Origin: Maribacter polysiphoniae
GTDB lineage: Bacteria > Bacteroidota > Bacteroidia > Flavobacteriales > Flavobacteriaceae
Direction of reading: 5' to 3'
Length of the DNA stretch: 64,000 bases
NCBI RefSeq assembly: GCF_003148665.1
Contig: NZ_QGGQ01000003.1
Span: 310,001 to 374,000, forward strand
The notes beneath the pieces were generated by a model that did not search any database, was not told where the DNA came from, and saw only the letters and a program-made list of their open reading frames with translations. Every line of letters begins with the position of its first letter. The first letter of the stretch is position 1. Positions 62,889 through 64,000 of this stretch are shown here, in pieces. Position numbers and translations under genes: made by a program.

Positions 62889-63722
62889 TCAGCCAATAAA
62901 GAGTTTAAAAGTGAATGAAATTGCCCGTTTGTACAGTTTGAATTTCAACAGCACGATAAATCCGATGGATCCCAATTGTAAAAGTGGAGCGAATAAATCG
63001 CCCCCCCAATCCGTACCAAAAAGATCGCTCCAAAAATTGGTGTTGATTTCGGTATAGAGATTGTTCACGAATACATTGACCAGAAAAAAAGCAGGTACCA
63101 ACATATAGACCCCTGCATAGAGTTTGAAAAATGTATAGGCCAATGATCTGAATTTTTCAAAGACGGCCAAGCTGATGACCAACGGAAAAAAGGCCTGCAT
63201 AACGCCCAAAAGGAAAAAGCGTTCCGCTAGAAACAAGGGGTAGATAAACAAATCCAATAACCACAGGATGACCCCAATGATAAAGGAGAGTATCTTCAGG
63301 CCATACAAAGGGGTAACGAGGGCCTCATAGAGCATCGCCATCGCTTTTTTTGTTGCTTCTAGGGCACCTACATCCTGTTCGATGTCGATATCCATCATCT
63401 GCAAGGGGAGGAGTGCGGGTGCCGTGTCTCGGTATTGACCCTCGATGGCCACGAGCAAGGCATCGAAAACACCCAAAACCTGTGTGGAGAAAATAACCAA
63501 TAGTACGATTGCAAAGTTCTTGGCAAGCTCCGATGGTGTAAGCCCCCAAGTATAGCCCTCGTTATTGGCAACACCCTCATTATATTTTTTTAGGATATTG
63601 ATCAAAAAGAACAATACTGCCAGCGTTTTCATGCCGGCAATGGTGTACTGCGAGAAATCACTGTTTTTTATCGTTTGAAAAACGGTGTCCACATATTCCA
63701 GTCCTATACCCAAAAGAATCAT
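62889..63722 (-). CDS. traJ: Conjugative transposon protein TraJ (VirB6-like polytopic membrane protein)
   Basis: 277 residues with six or seven hydrophobic helices (including IAGMKTLAVLFFLINIL, FAIVLLVIFSTQVLG, ILSFIIGVILWLLDLFIYP, GVYMLVPAFFLVNVFVN and IGFIVLLKFKLYK). This is the inner-membrane VirB6-like channel component. The order of the tra genes on the minus strand (TraI-like, TraJ, TraK, TraM, TraN) matches the Bacteroidota tra cluster. Slightly shorter than the longest TraJ proteins, but complete by start and stop. Confidence 0.85.
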   Translation of the reverse strand: MILLGIGLEYVDTVFQTIKNSDFSQYTIAGMKTLAVLFFLINILKKYNEGVANNEGYTWGLTPSELAKNFAIVLLVIFSTQVLGVFDALLVAIEGQYRDTAPALLPLQMMDIDIEQDVGALEATKKAMAMLYEALVTPLYGLKILSFIIGVILWLLDLFIYPLFLAERFFLLGVMQAFFPLVISLAVFEKFRSLAYTFFKLYAGVYMLVPAFFLVNVFVNNLYTEINTNFWSDLFGTDWGGDLFAPLLQLGSIGFIVLLKFKLYKRAISFTFKLFIG

Positions 63723-63727
63723 GTCTA

Positions 63728-64000
63728 TTAGTAATTGGTTTCTCTATTGTTGATTGTGTGCTGCATCTCTCGAAATGCAATTATCTCTCGATAGCGTCTG
63801 GTCTTTGCCTCAATTTCCGCTACCATTTCCTTGGATTGCAATTCCTGTTTTTTAAGGACTTCGGTACGCTCCGCATCGGTCATCTTCAAATTATCACTGG
63901 ACAATATTTGGTCGATATATTCCATACCCTCTATAGAGTTTTGAAGGATGGCATCGAAAGAATCCGATATACGGGTAACTTCATCAGGTTTTATAAAAGG
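63728..64000 (-). CDS. Conjugal transfer protein, probable TraI (DUF4141-like) C-terminus (partial)
   Basis: The frame is open to the window edge on the right, so the start lies outside; 90 codons are visible. The product is a charged helical tail (NLKMTDAERTEVLKKQELQS, then RRYREIIAFREM) like the end of TraI/DUF4141 proteins, which are VirB5-like. It precedes traJ by 5 nt, as TraI does in this tra cluster. Assignment depends on position and on the C-terminal pattern. Confidence 0.55.
   Translation of the reverse strand, partial: PFIKPDEVTRISDSFDAILQNSIEGMEYIDQILSSDNLKMTDAERTEVLKKQELQSKEMVAEIEAKTRRYREIIAFREMQHTINNRETNY

Noticed and set aside
1-64000. CRISPR array, rRNA operon or complete insertion sequence
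   Set aside because: No regularly spaced repeats, rRNA-like sequence or transposase gene was seen.

Overview
The window is chromosomal DNA of a marine Flavobacteriaceae-type bacterium (Bacteroidota). Several things point there: Bacteroidota-style TAnnTTTG promoter elements, a Bacteroidetes conjugation set (TraJ, TraK, TraM, TraN), a PRTRC cassette, a surface-lipoprotein PL7 alginate lyase next to flavobacterial housekeeping genes, and a SPARTA operon that closely resembles, from memory, the characterised Maribacter polysiphoniae system. It is a core segment (about 32.8-56.5 kb) flanked by two accessory regions.

Left accessory region, 1-32.7 kb. Bases 1-19.8 kb look like the body of an integrative/mobilizable element: a giant methylase-helicase protein (5' end outside the window), a PRTRC cassette (E, C, an F-like protein, B, ThiF), a type IV AbiE toxin-antitoxin pair under a clear palindromic operator, two unknown genes, an oriT-like region, and mobC plus a MOBP relaxase. 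Set into this backbone is an AT-rich defence cargo: an XRE regulator, TIR-APAZ and short pAgo (SPARTA), followed by a fused GmrSD-type restriction enzyme. A tRNA-Leu(UAG) at 20.3 kb lies in the middle, preceded by displaced partial copies of its own 5' half and by short repeats, which suggests past integration events. Right of it lies a second AT-rich defence block: a four-gene Lamassu/ABC-3C operon (MBL hydrolase, trypsin-like protease, small middle component, zinc-hook SMC-like ATPase), then a 1380-residue protein joining a Cap4-like nuclease to a STAND-like ATPase, then a tyrosine recombinase with an altered catalytic box.

Core segment, 32.8-56.5 kb. It holds yebC, pterin carbinolamine dehydratase, an SDR, glutaminase and gcvT; a solitary PL7 alginate lyase behind a perfect 20-bp palindrome; the thrABC operon with a threonine-containing candidate leader peptide; nnrD/E; clpC; gyrA; a TPR protein; an NlpC/P60 protein that lacks its catalytic cysteine; a thiolase; a 7TM-HD phosphodiesterase; and tRNA-Ser and tRNA-Pro.

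Right accessory region, 56.5-64 kb. Next to tRNA-Pro a second tyrosine recombinase, with direct repeats upstream of it, begins another conjugative element. A HipBA-type toxin-antitoxin pair sits between the recombinase and a leftward tra cluster (TraN, TraM, TraK, TraJ and the end of a TraI-like gene) that runs out of the window.

The most interesting items are the 1380-residue nuclease-ATPase, the SPARTA operon with its own regulator, the Lamassu operon with two hydrolytic effectors, the repeated tRNA-Leu halves, and several sequence-level oddities (recombinase Arg to Lys, NlpC Cys to Ala, a protein-like open frame after a recombinase stop codon). All family assignments were made by eye from motifs; no database search was run.
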